From contig NZ_AP023362.1 of the NCBI RefSeq assembly GCF_018326285.1, positions 1,674,001 through 1,738,000 on the forward strand: 64,000 bases of DNA, in the 5' to 3' direction. Positions 46,101 through 58,501 of this stretch are shown one piece after another (position 1 is the first letter of the stretch; each line of letters begins with the position of its first letter). The stretch comes from Mycolicibacterium sp. TY81. GTDB lineage: Bacteria > Actinomycetota > Actinomycetes > Mycobacteriales > Mycobacteriaceae. The notes under the pieces were generated by a model. It saw only the letters and a program-made list of their open reading frames with translations, searched no databases and had not been told where the DNA came from. A program made the translations under genes and the position numbers.

Positions 46101-46306
46101 AGCGTGACACCAAGACCGACTGGACGGTCCGCGATGACGTGCGGGCGAAGCTTCGGTCGTCGATCAAGCGGCTGCTGGTCAAGTACAAGTACCCGCCGGA
46201 TAAACAGCCAGCGGCGATCAAGCAGGTGATTGAGCAGATGGAGGAGCTGGCGCCCCAGTACGCCGAGCGGGCGCGCCGATCGACAGAAGGGGAGAGGCAT
46301 GGCTGA
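43106..46306 (+). CDS. hsdR: type I restriction-modification system, endonuclease/translocase subunit
   Basis: A 1066-residue HsdR, the motor and nuclease. The N-terminal nuclease has D143 and E157-x-K159 in RFDIVLYLNGMPVAIIELKQ. The SF2 motor follows with Walker A TQGSGKS (305-311), DEAH at 415-418, TGTPI near 450 and motif VI in LMQTLARVNRTFRGK. A helical C-terminal region probably binds HsdM. ATG 43106 follows AAGGAGA; the longer frame overlaps the DUF1016 gene. The gene looks complete, so the system should be able to restrict unmodified DNA. Confidence 0.95.
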   Translation: MTGFSEADWELVTLDTLGEHEWTVMTGAQIAPGTENGRESWADIVLPDRMLARMRELNPDVPGEYLDHARAAIIQPRSQEAIAENFRLHMYLVEGYRGISYIDPDGIEQNPTIRLVSHRPEENEFLAVQQVTIRTAEKHRRFDIVLYLNGMPVAIIELKQAGAEHADITAAHAQLQTYLREFPMAFRFAVLTVVSDGISARYGTPFTPLEHFAPWNVNDDGKLVKVGDLGVDENVPIELETLIDGLFNTERFLQLQRNFTAFDEDGDGLTKRIAKPHQYFAVTKAVGSTVQAAETNGKAGVVWHTQGSGKSMEMELYTHLVAQQAKLKNPTIVVVTDRKELDSQLYETFNRSRLLAESPVKVTKRAQLRDELSNRATGGIYFTTLQKFNLTAQERESGADHPLLTDRRNVVVIVDEAHRSHYDDLDGYARHIRDAMPNAVFIAFTGTPISGVDRDTRDVFGPDIDVYDLTRAVADKATVPVFFEPRLAKVGWSRDFSEDDLDHAVDEATLGLDDVERAQIEKSVAVINAIYGAPERLAKLAEDIVTHWEARSEAMRPFIESPGKALIVGATREICARLYDQIIRLRPDWHSDADSEGVIKVVYSGSRQDPEHIAAHVRREAQNKAIQQRLRDPADKLQIVIVKDMMLTGFDAPPLHTLYLDRPLKGALLMQTLARVNRTFRGKPSGLLVAYAPLVDNLAAALAEYTETDRKEQPVGRDIDEAVALTTALIGQLDELCGGYDWRTKVASGQASWLKTAVNLAGYLRAPSTPGNQTEPTLGDRFRTLSAQLARAWSLCAGNQTLDELRQTVKFYEQVRVVMGKFDAQQRQAEGKPIPEDIKRLLSVLVDESTAAGGIVDIYQAAGLDKPSLSDLTPEFEAKVRDSENPHLAIEALRALLTKELGAVTKNNLVRQRTFSDRVAELMRKYTNQQITAAEVIAKLVEMAKEVAAEGDRGKKFTPPLSHDELAFYDAVADNESAVEIQGEDVLAQIARELVAVMQRDTKTDWTVRDDVRAKLRSSIKRLLVKYKYPPDKQPAAIKQVIEQMEELAPQYAERARRSTEGERHG

Positions 46307-47126
46307 TCGGCTGTCTCAGGTGTTTGCGACGGTGCAGGAGCGTTATCTGCGACGTTCAGACTTCGCGGGCGAGGAAGCTGCTGCGGCTCAAGTCGACCGG
46401 TTGCGTGAGATAAAGCGGCGGACCCTTGAAGAGCTGCGGACCTCGGGAGCTGACCCCGACTGGCTTGACGAGCGCGCCGAGGAACTGGTGATCACAAGGG
46501 AGATCGTCGGCAGGTTGCCGCCGCGACTGGTACACGAGGTGCGGAACAGCTGGGCGTATCTCGAAGCGGAGATAACCGATCCAGTCGACACCTCGGTTCC
46601 ACACGACGAGCTCAGCACCCTGCAGTGGTATGACCGCGCTGCTGAAGCAAAGGTGGATTTGCCTGCGCCAGTAGGTAACCCCGCGGATTATGAAGGTGCT
46701 ATCGAGGACGTCGCCCTTCCTCCGACCGTTCGCTGGACGGACGCCGACCAGAAAACGGCTTTGGAGTACGCGATCGGCATATTTGGCGTGGAACCGGGGC
46801 AATGGGTTGAGCTTGACTGGCCGCCGGCTGCTCATCTCTGGGATCCGGGACGCGTGTATCAGACGGATTTCGAACCGTGTGAAGCCCACGTCGACGAGGA
46901 GAGCGAGGGCTGCGCAGCCTGTGACGAGTCAGTCCAACAACTCACCGAACGGAACGCTCAGTGGAAGTGGACGACGACCTTGCGGATCAACGAGATCGCT
47001 TTCGATCGCGATGGCAAGGAGTACTCGACTGAGATCTACAGTGACCAGGCCTTCGAAGTCGCCACCACGGAGCAGGACCCGCGCGAAATTGTGATCGGAA
47101 CACCTGGACAGGGGAAGCAGTGGTGA
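46299..47126 (+). CDS. hypothetical protein, last gene of the type I R-M operon
   Basis: A 275-residue protein of unknown family. The N-terminal helical part includes DRLREIKRRTLEELRTSGAD and a DERAEELVITREI segment. Residues 95-275 are Trp- and acid-rich and likely beta-strand (LPPTVRWTDADQ, then WKWTTTLRINEIAFDRDGKEYSTEIYSD). A C..C pair (EGCAACDE) lies near residue 209. Its ATG overlaps the end of hsdR by 8 bp, so it is co-translated with the restriction genes. No enzyme motif was seen. It could be an accessory or anti-self factor, but nothing in the sequence says so. Confidence 0.6.
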   Translation: MADRLSQVFATVQERYLRRSDFAGEEAAAAQVDRLREIKRRTLEELRTSGADPDWLDERAEELVITREIVGRLPPRLVHEVRNSWAYLEAEITDPVDTSVPHDELSTLQWYDRAAEAKVDLPAPVGNPADYEGAIEDVALPPTVRWTDADQKTALEYAIGIFGVEPGQWVELDWPPAAHLWDPGRVYQTDFEPCEAHVDEESEGCAACDESVQQLTERNAQWKWTTTLRINEIAFDRDGKEYSTEIYSDQAFEVATTEQDPREIVIGTPGQGKQW

Positions 47127-47260
47127 CTGCGCCCGCGGGCACAGCGGGCGGCGGTGCAAAAGTGGGTGGAACCAGCGGGTAATCTGGCTCTTCATGATTG
47201 AGGGTGTAGAACGGTCAGCTGCTGTCGGCCTGTGATTGGGGTGTCTGGTTGGCTGGGTGT

Positions 47261-48001
47261 GTGCCGGAGGAGAAGCGGAAGAGTAAGAGGAAGAGCGCGG
47301 TGTCCGGGGGTGGTGTGGACCTGTCGATGCTGCAACAGCTGATGGCCGATGCTGGCCGGGATTTGTTCGCGGGAGTGTTCGATGAACCGACACCCGAGGT
47401 GGGAGCTGTGCCGGAGCGTGTGCGGGGTTTCCGGGTGCGGGTCGACCTGATGTACGCCAAGCCGCCGATCTGGCGTCGTCTGGTCCTGCCGGGTGACCTC
47501 GTGCTCGATGAGCTGCATGACGTGCTGCAGGTTGCGATGGGCTGGCAGGACGGTCATCTGCATAAGTTCGGTGTCGGGGCGGACCGGCGTACCCGTGTCT
47601 ACTTCGTCACCAGATTTGATCTCAGCGAAGGCGACGACGGTCTCGTCGAGGACGGTGTGCGCCTGGATCAGGTGGTCTCCGGTAAGGGCGACCGGTTGTT
47701 CTATGACTACGACTTCGGCGACGGATGGGAGCACGTGCTGGTGGTCGAAGACGTTCTCGATGATCCACCTTCGGCTCCGGTGTGCCTGGCGGGCAAGATG
47801 GCCTGCCCGCCGGAGGATTGTGGTGGCTTGGGCGGCTATGAGGAATTGGCTGCGTGGGTTCGTGGCGGGTACGACCCGCGGGCAACACCGATGGGGCTGG
47901 GTGCGCAGGAGATGCGCGACTGGCTGCCCCGAGGCTGGCACCCCGATCGTTTCTCGGTGACCGAGACCAATGACGCTCTGGCCGCGTCGAATATGCGTTG
48001 A
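47261..48001 (+). CDS. IS1096 TnpR-like / plasmid pRiA4b ORF-3-family protein
   Basis: A 246-residue protein of the pRiA4b ORF-3 family. The diagnostic strands are RVDLMYAKPPIWRRLVLPGDLVLDELHDVLQVAMGW, followed by HLHKF, YDYDFGDGWEHVLVVE and CPPEDCGGLGGYEE. Proteins of this type are the second gene of IS1096 (tnpR), of unclear function in transposition. GTG 47261 and TTG 47249 are both possible starts; GGAGGAG falls just inside the coding start, so the choice is uncertain. It converges on tnpA, with only 7 bp between stops. The frame is intact. Confidence 0.82.
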   Translation: MPEEKRKSKRKSAVSGGGVDLSMLQQLMADAGRDLFAGVFDEPTPEVGAVPERVRGFRVRVDLMYAKPPIWRRLVLPGDLVLDELHDVLQVAMGWQDGHLHKFGVGADRRTRVYFVTRFDLSEGDDGLVEDGVRLDQVVSGKGDRLFYDYDFGDGWEHVLVVEDVLDDPPSAPVCLAGKMACPPEDCGGLGGYEELAAWVRGGYDPRATPMGLGAQEMRDWLPRGWHPDRFSVTETNDALAASNMR

Positions 48002-48008
48002 GGACTCT

Positions 48009-52034
<4,026 letters not shown>

Positions 52035-52038
<4 letters not shown>

Positions 52039-52624
52039 ATCTTCCGGGCCAGCGCCGACCACTCGAGACTCGAGGTCGGCAGCGCCCGGCCGGTCGGGCG
52101 CACATAGCGGTCACGCGCCTGGTCCGGCCCCAACTGGTCGAGCAGTCGCCAGCCGTAACCGTCCAGGAACCGGTCGATCTCGTCGGGTCGGAGTCCGTAC
52201 TTCCAGACCTCGCTGCGCTCGCGGAACCGGCGGTACAGCGATGGCGCGGCGGCGATGTCGACGCCGTCGATGAAATCGCGCTGCACGTAGGTGAAGTCGA
52301 GTCGGCTGCCCGCCGGCGCGGAGCGTAGTTGCGCGAGCGTGGCATCGACCGCTTCGGCGGTCAGGTATTGCGTGACGCCCTCCCAGATGAAGAACGTGCG
52401 GGCATCACGGCGGTACCCCGCAGCGGCGAGGGCGGCCATCAGGTCGTCGTGCTCGAAGTCGACGGCGACCACCGGGTGGCCGCCACCAGTGTGCGAAGGC
52501 CCGGCGGCAGGAAAGATGCCGCCAGGTCGTCATCGACCAGACGACGACCCGGCGGCTCGTGCTGCTCGATCGCGGCGAGCACCATCGGCCCGAAAGCCGT
52601 CTGCGCCGCGGCGTTGCGGGCCAT
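52035..52624 (-). pseudogene. SAM-dependent methyltransferase (Rv2751-like), internal deletion/frameshift
   Basis: Two minus-strand frames give the two ends of a leucine-carboxyl-methyltransferase-like protein. The N-terminal part is ARNAAAQTAFGPMVLAAIEQ..LVDDDLAASFLP. The C-terminal part is VVAVDFEHDDLMAALAAAGYRRDARTFFIWEGVTQYL..EWSALARKI. They meet near 52480, where the expected AdoMet-binding core (about 80-100 residues) is missing. The surviving pieces total about 190 residues against about 300 expected. ATG 52624 sits just before the SDR stop. It is probably inactive. Confidence 0.65.
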
Positions 52625-52625
52625 G

Positions 52626-53453
52626 TCAGCGCTTGTTGACGAAGCCGGCGTCCACCGGCAGGGTCACGCCGGTGATGTACCGCCCGGCGTCCGACACCAG
52701 CCACGCCACGGTGTTGGCGATGTCCTCGGCCTCGAGCACCTGCACGGGCAGCGCGTTGGTCATGTTCGGCGCCGATTTGGCCGCTTCGGAGTCGGAGGTC
52801 AACTGACTCAACCACTTCCGGGTGAACTCGTTGTCGATCATCGGGGTGTCGACCCCGGCCGGATGGATCGAGTTGACCCGGATGTTCTGCGACGCAAGCA
52901 GATTCGCGTAAACCCGCATCAGTCCCACCATGCCGTGCTTGGCGGCGGCATAGCCCACCGACCCGGCCATCGGTGAGGCCAGCCCGACCAGTCCGGCCAC
53001 CGAGCTGATCAGCACGATCGATCCACCGTTGCCGGCCTTGACCATCGGCCGCATCGCCACGTCCAGCGTGTTGTAGACGCCCGTCAGGTTGACGTCGATG
53101 ACGTCCTGCCAGGCGTCTTCACCGGCCATCGGCGCGATCCCGGCGTTGGCGATGACGATGTCCAGCCGTCCGCCGAGTTCCTCGACGCCGGCCTTGAGCG
53201 CGGTCTTGAGGGCATCGCGGTCACGGACGTCGGCCTGGCCGGCGATGATCCGGGCGCCGTTGTCCTGGACCAGCTTCACCGTCGCGGCCAGATCGTCGGG
53301 CGTGGCCATGGGGTAGGGGACCGACGCGATCTGGTCGCACAGGTCGACGGCGATGATGTCGGCGCCCATCGAAGACAGCTTCACCGCGTGCGCGCGGCCC
53401 TGGCCACGCGCCGCGCCGGTGATGAAGGCGACCTTGCCGCTCAGCTCACCCAT
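52626..53453 (-). CDS. mycofactocin-coupled SDR-family oxidoreductase
   Basis: A 275-residue SDR with [13 protein letters not shown] as its cofactor loop. The insert [26 protein letters not shown] after the second strand is typical of the mycofactocin-dependent subfamily, whose NAD stays bound. NAGIAP, a catalytic serine in LISSVAG and YAAAKHG follow, and it ends in [16 protein letters not shown] 53453 is 2 bp after the stop of the monooxygenase-like gene, so they form one operon. Such enzymes oxidise alcohols with mycofactocin as the outside acceptor; the alcohol here is unknown. Confidence 0.86.
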   Translation of the reverse strand: MGELSGKVAFITGAARGQGRAHAVKLSSMGADIIAVDLCDQIASVPYPMATPDDLAATVKLVQDNGARIIAGQADVRDRDALKTALKAGVEELGGRLDIVIANAGIAPMAGEDAWQDVIDVNLTGVYNTLDVAMRPMVKAGNGGSIVLISSVAGLVGLASPMAGSVGYAAAKHGMVGLMRVYANLLASQNIRVNSIHPAGVDTPMIDNEFTRKWLSQLTSDSEAAKSAPNMTNALPVQVLEAEDIANTVAWLVSDAGRYITGVTLPVDAGFVNKR

Positions 53454-53455
53454 GG

Positions 53456-53776
53456 CTACTGCCCCCGCAGCTGGCCCTTGGCCGGATCGCCGGCGACCAC
53501 GGGCGCGAGCATCTTGATGTCGGGCGCGCCGTCGAGGTGCTCGCCGATGGCGCCGAACAGCTTGCCGATGGCCGGGGCGGTGCTGTGGGTCTTGATGGCA
53601 TCGGCGTCGGCCCACTGCTCGACGAACACGAAGGTGCCGCCGTCGGCCTCGTGCAGCGAGTAGAGCTCACAGCCCGGTTCGCCGTGCACGGCGTCGACGG
53701 CCTCGACGCACGCGGCGCGGACCAGGTCGACGGACTCGGGCTTGGCTTTCATGGTGGCGACGACAACGACGGGCAT
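53456..53776 (-). CDS. antibiotic biosynthesis monooxygenase (ABM)-domain protein
   Basis: A 106-residue ferredoxin-like ABM protein: [41 protein letters not shown], then [20 protein letters not shown]. It is usually a dimer, and members can be quinone monooxygenases or heme-degrading enzymes. No heme-binding residues specific to MhuD are obvious. GAGGAG lies six bases before ATG 53776, which I prefer to the longer frame to 53818. First gene of an operon with the mycofactocin-type SDR. Confidence 0.8.
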   Translation of the reverse strand: MPVVVVATMKAKPESVDLVRAACVEAVDAVHGEPGCELYSLHEADGGTFVFVEQWADADAIKTHSTAPAIGKLFGAIGEHLDGAPDIKMLAPVVAGDPAKGQLRGQ

Positions 53777-53805
53777 GAAGAACTCCTCGATAGATAGCTG
53801 ACCTA

Positions 53806-53815
53806 GACAGGTGTC
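53806..53815. promoter_or_regulatory. short palindrome upstream of the ABM-SDR operon
   Basis: GACAGGTGTC is a perfect 10-bp palindrome, 30 bp upstream of the ABM gene start and flanked by related TAGAC copies. It could be a repressor half-pair operator, but it is short enough to arise by chance. Confidence 0.3.
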
Positions 53816-53943
53816 CACGTTAGACCGGCGCGCGCCGCACGTGTGACGTGGCTCCCACTGGTCCGTGACCAGCAGATCTGCGGTGCTGGTCGTGACCCAA
53901 GCGTTACTTGTGTGGCAGATGGTGCAGATGGGGTGATTGCGAC

Positions 53944-53949
53944 TAGGCT
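53944..53949 (+). promoter_or_regulatory. -10 hexamer for leaderless ftsK transcript
   Basis: TAGGCT is followed by seven bases and ATG 53957, the same hexamer and spacing as at ribF. No -35 consensus was seen. Confidence 0.45.
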
Positions 53950-53956
53950 GGCAGCC

Positions 53957-56593
53957 ATGGCGAGTAAAACCGCAACGAGCTCAGCTAACCGGGCCAAGGC
54001 CGGGTCGGCGAATCGTGGCGCAGCCGGTTCGGGGGCGCGTTCATCGAAGTCAGGCAGTGCAAAGTCGGGCCGGCCGGCACGTCCGCCGGCCCCGAAATCG
54101 CCCGCCCGAAAGCCGGCCCGCAAACCCGCGCCGCATCCGTCGCCGGTCGCCACGGCCGGTGCTGCAGTGGGTCGTGGCGCCCGCGCCGGCTGGCTGATGC
54201 TCGCCAAGGGCGCCGGAACCACCGCCCGCAGCGTCGGCCGGGCCCGCGAACTCGAGCCCGGACACCGCCGTGACGGCATCGCGCTGGCGCTGCTCGGCGT
54301 CGCCTTCCTCATCGCGGCGAGTTCCTGGTTCGACGCGGCCCGCCCGGTCGGCGCCTGGATCGACTACGGCGTCCGCACCGTCATCGGAGCCGCGGTCGTG
54401 GTGCTGCCGGTGCTGCTGCTCGCACTGGCCGTCACGCTGATGCGCACCCATCCGAACCCCGACGCCCGGCCCCGGCTGATCCTCGGCGCCGCCATGATCG
54501 GGCTGCCGGTACTGGGCCTGTGGCACATCTGGGCCGGCGCACCCACCGAGCCGGGGGAGCGCCGCGGCGCCGCCGGCTTCGTCGGCTTCGTCATCGGCGG
54601 GCCGCTCTCGGACGGGCTGACCGTCTGGATCGCCACGCCGCTGCTCATCATGGGCGTGCTGTTCGGCCTGCTGCTCGTCACCGGCACGACCATCCGGGAA
54701 CTGCCGGACACCTTGCGCTACATGGTTTCCGGCCGCCTGCACGGCGAGCACGACGCGGAGTACGACGACAGCCAGGCCGGCTTTGTCGACGACTTCGCCG
54801 ACGACTTCTCCGACGGCTACTACGACGACCCCACCTACTCGCGTGACGAACCCGAGGCCTGGCCCGGCTCGGACCAGACCACCGCGGCCATGACACGCCC
54901 GCTGGGCCGCACGCCGATGGACAACTACCCCGTCGAGCCCGCCGCCGACGAAGCGCCGACCGCGCCCGAGCCGGCCGCCAAGCCGGCGCGCCGCCGCAAG
55001 GCCCAGAACGTCGCGGACCCGGTGCCCACCAAGGCCAAGGCCCTGGAAAAGGCGCAGGACGACGGCTTGTCGCTGGACCGCGTCATCGAGGGCGACTACA
55101 CGCTGCCGCCGCTGGACCTGCTGTCCGACGGTGACCCGCCGAAGCGTGTAGGCCGCGACAACGACCGCATCATGTCGGCCATCTCCGAGGTCATGGAGCA
55201 GTTCAAGGTCGACGCCACGGTCGTCGGCTTCCAGCGCGGCCCGACCGTCACCCGGTACGAGATCGAGCTCGGGCCGGGCGTCCGCGTCGAGCGGTTCACC
55301 CAGCTGCAGCGCAACCTCGCCTACGCGGTGGCCAACGAGCACATCCGCCTCCTCGCGCCGATCCCCGGTAAGTCTCTGGTCGGTGTCGAGGTGCCGAACA
55401 GCGACCGCGAGATGGTGCGGCTCAAGGACGTGCTGAACGCGCCGAGCACCCGCAAGGACCACCACCCGATGGTGTTCGGCATCGGCAAGGACGTCGAAGG
55501 CCACTTCATCAGCTACAACCTGGCCAAGATGCCGCACCTCCTGGTGGCCGGCTCCACCGGTTCGGGTAAGTCGAGCTTCATCAACTCGATGCTGGTGTCG
55601 CTGCTGCAGCGCGCCACGCCCGACGAGGTCCGGATGATCCTGGTCGACCCGAAGATGGTGGAATTCCCGCCCTACCAAGGCATTCCGCACCTCATCACGC
55701 CCGTGATCATCGACCCGAAGAAGGCCGCCGCCGCGCTGGCGTGGCTGGTCGAGGAGATGGAGCAGCGCTACCAGGACATGAGCGCCAGCGGTGTCCGGCA
55801 CATCGACGACTTCAACAAGAAGGTGCGCTCGGGCGAGATCACCGCGCCGCTGGGCAGCGAGCGGGTCTACAAGACCTACCCGTACATCCTGTGCGTCGTC
55901 GACGAGCTGGCCGACCTGATGATGCAGGCGCCGCGCGACGTCGAAGACGCCATCGTCCGCATCACCCAGAAGGCCCGCGCCGCGGGCATCCACCTGGTGC
56001 TGGCCACCCAGCAGCCGGTGGTGTCGGTCGTGACCGGTCTGATCAAGGCAAATGTGCCGTCCCGCATGGCATTCGGCGTCACCAACGCGACCAACTCGCG
56101 CGTCATCCTCGACCAGATCGGCGCCGAGAAGCTCACCGGTAAGGGCGACGGCCTGTTCCAGCCGTCGGAGGCGCCCAAGCCCATCCGCGTCCAGGGTGCG
56201 TTCGTCAGCGACGACGAAATCCAGGCCGTCGTCGCCTTCACCAAGCAGCAGGCCCAGCCCGAGTTCATCGACGGCGTCACGGTCAAGACCGTCGAGAAGC
56301 GCGAGATCGACAGCGACATCGGCGACGACATGGATGTCTTCCTGCAGGCCGTCGAGCTGGTCGTGTCGAGCCAGTTCGGGTCGACCTCGATGCTGCAGCG
56401 CAAGCTGCGGGTCGGGTTCGCCAAGGCCGGCCGCCTGATGGACCTGATGGAGACCCGCGGCATCGTCGGGCCGTCCGAGGGCTCCAAGGCCCGTGAGGTC
56501 CTGGTCAAGCCCGATGAGCTCGCCGGCACGCTGATGCTGATCCAGGGCGGCTCGGACGCCAACGGTTCGATGGGCGACGACCCCGGTTTCTGA
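53957..56593 (+). CDS. ftsK: DNA translocase FtsK
   Basis: An 878-residue FtsK/SpoIIIE motor that pumps chromosomal DNA through the closing septum. A basic Ala/Pro/Ser-rich N-terminus of about 100 residues is followed by four hydrophobic membrane segments between about 115 and 255 and an acidic Asp/Tyr linker (about 270-330). The ATPase has Walker A GSTGSGKS near 532-539 and LCVVDELADLMM as Walker B. A C-terminal gamma winged helix (QRKLRVGFAKAGRLMDLME) reads KOPS-like sites. ATG 53957 is set by the -10 hexamer; the upstream frame is not conserved. Confidence 0.95.
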   Translation: MASKTATSSANRAKAGSANRGAAGSGARSSKSGSAKSGRPARPPAPKSPARKPARKPAPHPSPVATAGAAVGRGARAGWLMLAKGAGTTARSVGRARELEPGHRRDGIALALLGVAFLIAASSWFDAARPVGAWIDYGVRTVIGAAVVVLPVLLLALAVTLMRTHPNPDARPRLILGAAMIGLPVLGLWHIWAGAPTEPGERRGAAGFVGFVIGGPLSDGLTVWIATPLLIMGVLFGLLLVTGTTIRELPDTLRYMVSGRLHGEHDAEYDDSQAGFVDDFADDFSDGYYDDPTYSRDEPEAWPGSDQTTAAMTRPLGRTPMDNYPVEPAADEAPTAPEPAAKPARRRKAQNVADPVPTKAKALEKAQDDGLSLDRVIEGDYTLPPLDLLSDGDPPKRVGRDNDRIMSAISEVMEQFKVDATVVGFQRGPTVTRYEIELGPGVRVERFTQLQRNLAYAVANEHIRLLAPIPGKSLVGVEVPNSDREMVRLKDVLNAPSTRKDHHPMVFGIGKDVEGHFISYNLAKMPHLLVAGSTGSGKSSFINSMLVSLLQRATPDEVRMILVDPKMVEFPPYQGIPHLITPVIIDPKKAAAALAWLVEEMEQRYQDMSASGVRHIDDFNKKVRSGEITAPLGSERVYKTYPYILCVVDELADLMMQAPRDVEDAIVRITQKARAAGIHLVLATQQPVVSVVTGLIKANVPSRMAFGVTNATNSRVILDQIGAEKLTGKGDGLFQPSEAPKPIRVQGAFVSDDEIQAVVAFTKQQAQPEFIDGVTVKTVEKREIDSDIGDDMDVFLQAVELVVSSQFGSTSMLQRKLRVGFAKAGRLMDLMETRGIVGPSEGSKAREVLVKPDELAGTLMLIQGGSDANGSMGDDPGF

Positions 56594-56702
56594 CCGGTGT
56601 TGCCGACATCACACCCGGACTGATCGGCGGTGCGGATAACAACGACGATCGGTCGCTGACGGCTCCGACTGTGGGAGGCTGGACTCCTAAGGAGGCTTTG
56701 CC

Positions 56703-57221
56703 GTGGTTGACATTTCGCGCAGCGCAGCAACGGACGCGGAGCTCGACACCGAGCTCGAATCCGGTGGCCGCAGGTGGCCCGCGCTGACGGCGTTCACCGA
56801 CTTCGGGTTCCGGAAGTCGACGGCGCAGCACGTGGTTCCGCTGTTGTACGGGCTGGTCATCGCCGGTGCGGTGGTTCTGTATCTGGCGGGCGCCGTGGTG
56901 GCGTTCGAGTTGTCCGCAGTGCTCGGCGTGTTCTGGCTGGTGCTCGCCGGTCCGGTCACCTGCGTCGCGATCGTGCTGGTGGCGCGCGTGGTCCTGGAGT
57001 CGCTGAGCGCGTTCATGGCGATGGGTCAGCAGGTCGACGAGCTCAACGAGCTGGTGCTGGAGATCGCCGAGCTCATGATCGGGGTGTCGGACAAGATCGA
57101 GGTGATCCCGACGCTGCCGTCGTTCGGCCGTGGCGGACGGTCCCGTCGGCGGGCCGCGATCATGGACATGCGCGACCGCATCGTGGCGCGCCGGAACGCG
57201 GCAGCCGAAGGCGCCGACTAG
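56703..57221 (+). CDS. DUF4282 membrane protein
   Basis: A 172-residue protein with two hydrophobic helices (VVPLLYGLVIAGAVVLYLAGAVVAF and VLGVFWLVLAGPVTCVAIVLVARVV), typical of DUF4282, and a basic C-terminal tail (RGGRSRRRAAIMDMRDRIVARRN). A strong AAGGAGG lies eight bases before GTG 56703. It follows ftsK by 109 bp and ends next to the convergent argA without a gap. Function unknown. Confidence 0.78.
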   Translation: MVDISRSAATDAELDTELESGGRRWPALTAFTDFGFRKSTAQHVVPLLYGLVIAGAVVLYLAGAVVAFELSAVLGVFWLVLAGPVTCVAIVLVARVVLESLSAFMAMGQQVDELNELVLEIAELMIGVSDKIEVIPTLPSFGRGGRSRRRAAIMDMRDRIVARRNAAAEGAD

Positions 57222-57743
57222 CTACAGCGTGACCAGCATCCGGGTGTTGCCCAGGGTGTTCGGCTTGACGTAGGACAGGTCCAGGAACTCCGCCACACCG
57301 GTGTCGTACGAGCGGCACATCTCCTCGTACACCTCGGCGGTGACGGGCGTGCCCTCGATCTCCTTGAAGCCGTGCCGGCTGAAGAAATCGGTCTCGAAGG
57401 TCAGCACGAAGACGCGCTGCAGCTGCAGGTCCCGGGCCACGTCGAGCAGCTTGGCCACCACGGCGTGCCCGACGCCCATGCCGCGCACCTTGGGGTGCGC
57501 GGCGACGGTACGCACCTCACCGAGGTCGGCCCACAGCACGTGTAATGCGCCACAGCCGACGATCTCGCCGTGCAGGTCGGCGACCCAGAACTCCTGGACC
57601 GCCTCGTAGAGGGTCACCAGGTTCTTTTCCAGCAGGATCTTTCCCGCGTAGATGTCCACGAGGGCCTTGATTCCCGGTACATCGGAAGTCCGGGCGCGGC
57701 GAACCACCAGCCCAGTGGTGGCGGGTTTCGGTGCGTCGCTCAC
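57222..57743 (-). CDS. argA: GNAT-family amino-acid N-acetyltransferase (ArgA-type)
   Basis: A 173-residue GNAT enzyme of the stand-alone ArgA type of mycobacteria, which acetylates glutamate to begin arginine synthesis. The conserved stretch RARTSDVPGIKALVDIYAGKILLEKNLVTLYEAVQEF, the acetyl-CoA loop VRGMGVGHAVVAKLL and FETDFFSRHGFKEIEGTPV are visible. GTG 57743 is supported by a minus-strand TACCCT (57750-57755) six bases upstream. It is divergent from pgsA3, as Rv2747 is in M. tuberculosis. Confidence 0.9.
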   Translation of the reverse strand: MSDAPKPATTGLVVRRARTSDVPGIKALVDIYAGKILLEKNLVTLYEAVQEFWVADLHGEIVGCGALHVLWADLGEVRTVAAHPKVRGMGVGHAVVAKLLDVARDLQLQRVFVLTFETDFFSRHGFKEIEGTPVTAEVYEEMCRSYDTGVAEFLDLSYVKPNTLGNTRMLVTL

Positions 57744-57749
57744 ATGTGG

Positions 57750-57755
57750 AGGGTA
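57750..57755 (-). promoter_or_regulatory. -10 hexamer for leaderless argA transcript
   Basis: Minus-strand TACCCT is followed by six bases and GTG 57743. It fixes the ArgA start in the absence of a ribosome site. Confidence 0.45.
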
Positions 57756-57786
57756 TCGGCTGCGTATCGCCCGGTAGGTGACCGGA

Positions 57787-57792
57787 TATCCT
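57787..57792 (+). promoter_or_regulatory. -10 hexamer for leaderless pgsA3 transcript
   Basis: TATCCT is followed by six bases and GTG 57799, arguing for that start over GTG 57778, which lies upstream of the hexamer. Confidence 0.45.
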
Positions 57793-57798
57793 GTGTCG

Positions 57799-58383
57799 GT
57801 GACAGGCCAGTCAGATACCGATCCGCGCGCCTCGCGCGCCGGCGTGGCGAACATCGCCAATCTGCTGACCGGACTGCGCATCGTGCTGGTGCCCGTGTTC
57901 CTGGCCGCGCTGTTCGCCGGAGACGGTCACGAAACTCGTTGGCGGATAGCCGCTTTCGTCGTGTTCGCGGCCGCCGTCATCACCGACCGGTTCGACGGCG
58001 AGATCGCCCGCAGCTTCGACATGGTCACCGAATTCGGCAAGCTGGCCGATCCCATCGCCGACAAGGCGCTGATCGGCGCCGCGCTGATCGGGCTGTCGAT
58101 GCTCGGCGACCTGCCGTGGTGGATCACGGTCGTGATCCTGGCCCGCGAGCTCGCGGTGACGCTGTTGCGCTTCGCGGTGATCCGGCGCGGCGTCATCCCC
58201 GCCAGCCGCGGCGGCAAGCTCAAGACGTTGGTGCAGGCCGTGGCGATCGGCCTGTTCGTCCTGCCCCTGCACGCCTGGCCCGCGCCATGGCTGACCACCG
58301 CCTGGGTGTTCATGTGGGCCGCCGTCGTGCTGACGGTGCTGACCGGCATCGACTACGTCGTCTCCGCTTTTCGCCGGCCCTGA
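57799..58383 (+). CDS. pgsA3: CDP-diacylglycerol--glycerol-3-phosphate 3-phosphatidyltransferase-like protein
   Basis: A 194-residue integral membrane CDP-alcohol phosphatidyltransferase. The catalytic pattern is [12 protein letters not shown]...[12 protein letters not shown], keeping the DxxDG..AR...G...D...D arrangement with one glycine changed to serine-phenylalanine spacing. Four to five hydrophobic helices follow. It probably makes phosphatidylglycerol phosphate or a related lipid. I prefer GTG 57799 to 57778 because a -10 hexamer lies between them. Upstream of clgR by 118 bp, as in M. tuberculosis. Confidence 0.87.
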   Translation: MTGQSDTDPRASRAGVANIANLLTGLRIVLVPVFLAALFAGDGHETRWRIAAFVVFAAAVITDRFDGEIARSFDMVTEFGKLADPIADKALIGAALIGLSMLGDLPWWITVVILARELAVTLLRFAVIRRGVIPASRGGKLKTLVQAVAIGLFVLPLHAWPAPWLTTAWVFMWAAVVLTVLTGIDYVVSAFRRP

Positions 58384-58394
58384 TCCGGCAGCCC

Positions 58395-58422
58395 GGGAAC
58401 CAAAGCGGTGCGTCGCCACGTT
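58395..58422 (+). promoter_or_regulatory. candidate SigE-type ECF promoter upstream of clgR
   Basis: GGGAACC at 58395-58401 and CGTT at 58419-58422, with 18 bases between GGAAC and CGTT, resemble ECF promoters. clgR is an established SigE target in mycobacteria. The site lies 80 bp before the clgR start. Confidence 0.5.
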
Positions 58423-58501
58423 GGTGCCTACAAGACCGTGTAGAACGGGTGGTCCGGCCGGGCTGCGCGGCTGCTGTTACTTCAGGGCGAAGGGAAACAC
58501 G

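Noticed and set aside
54050..55993. Long minus-strand open frame opposite ftsK
   Set aside because: Composition and lack of motifs mark it as a shadow of the FtsK coding strand.
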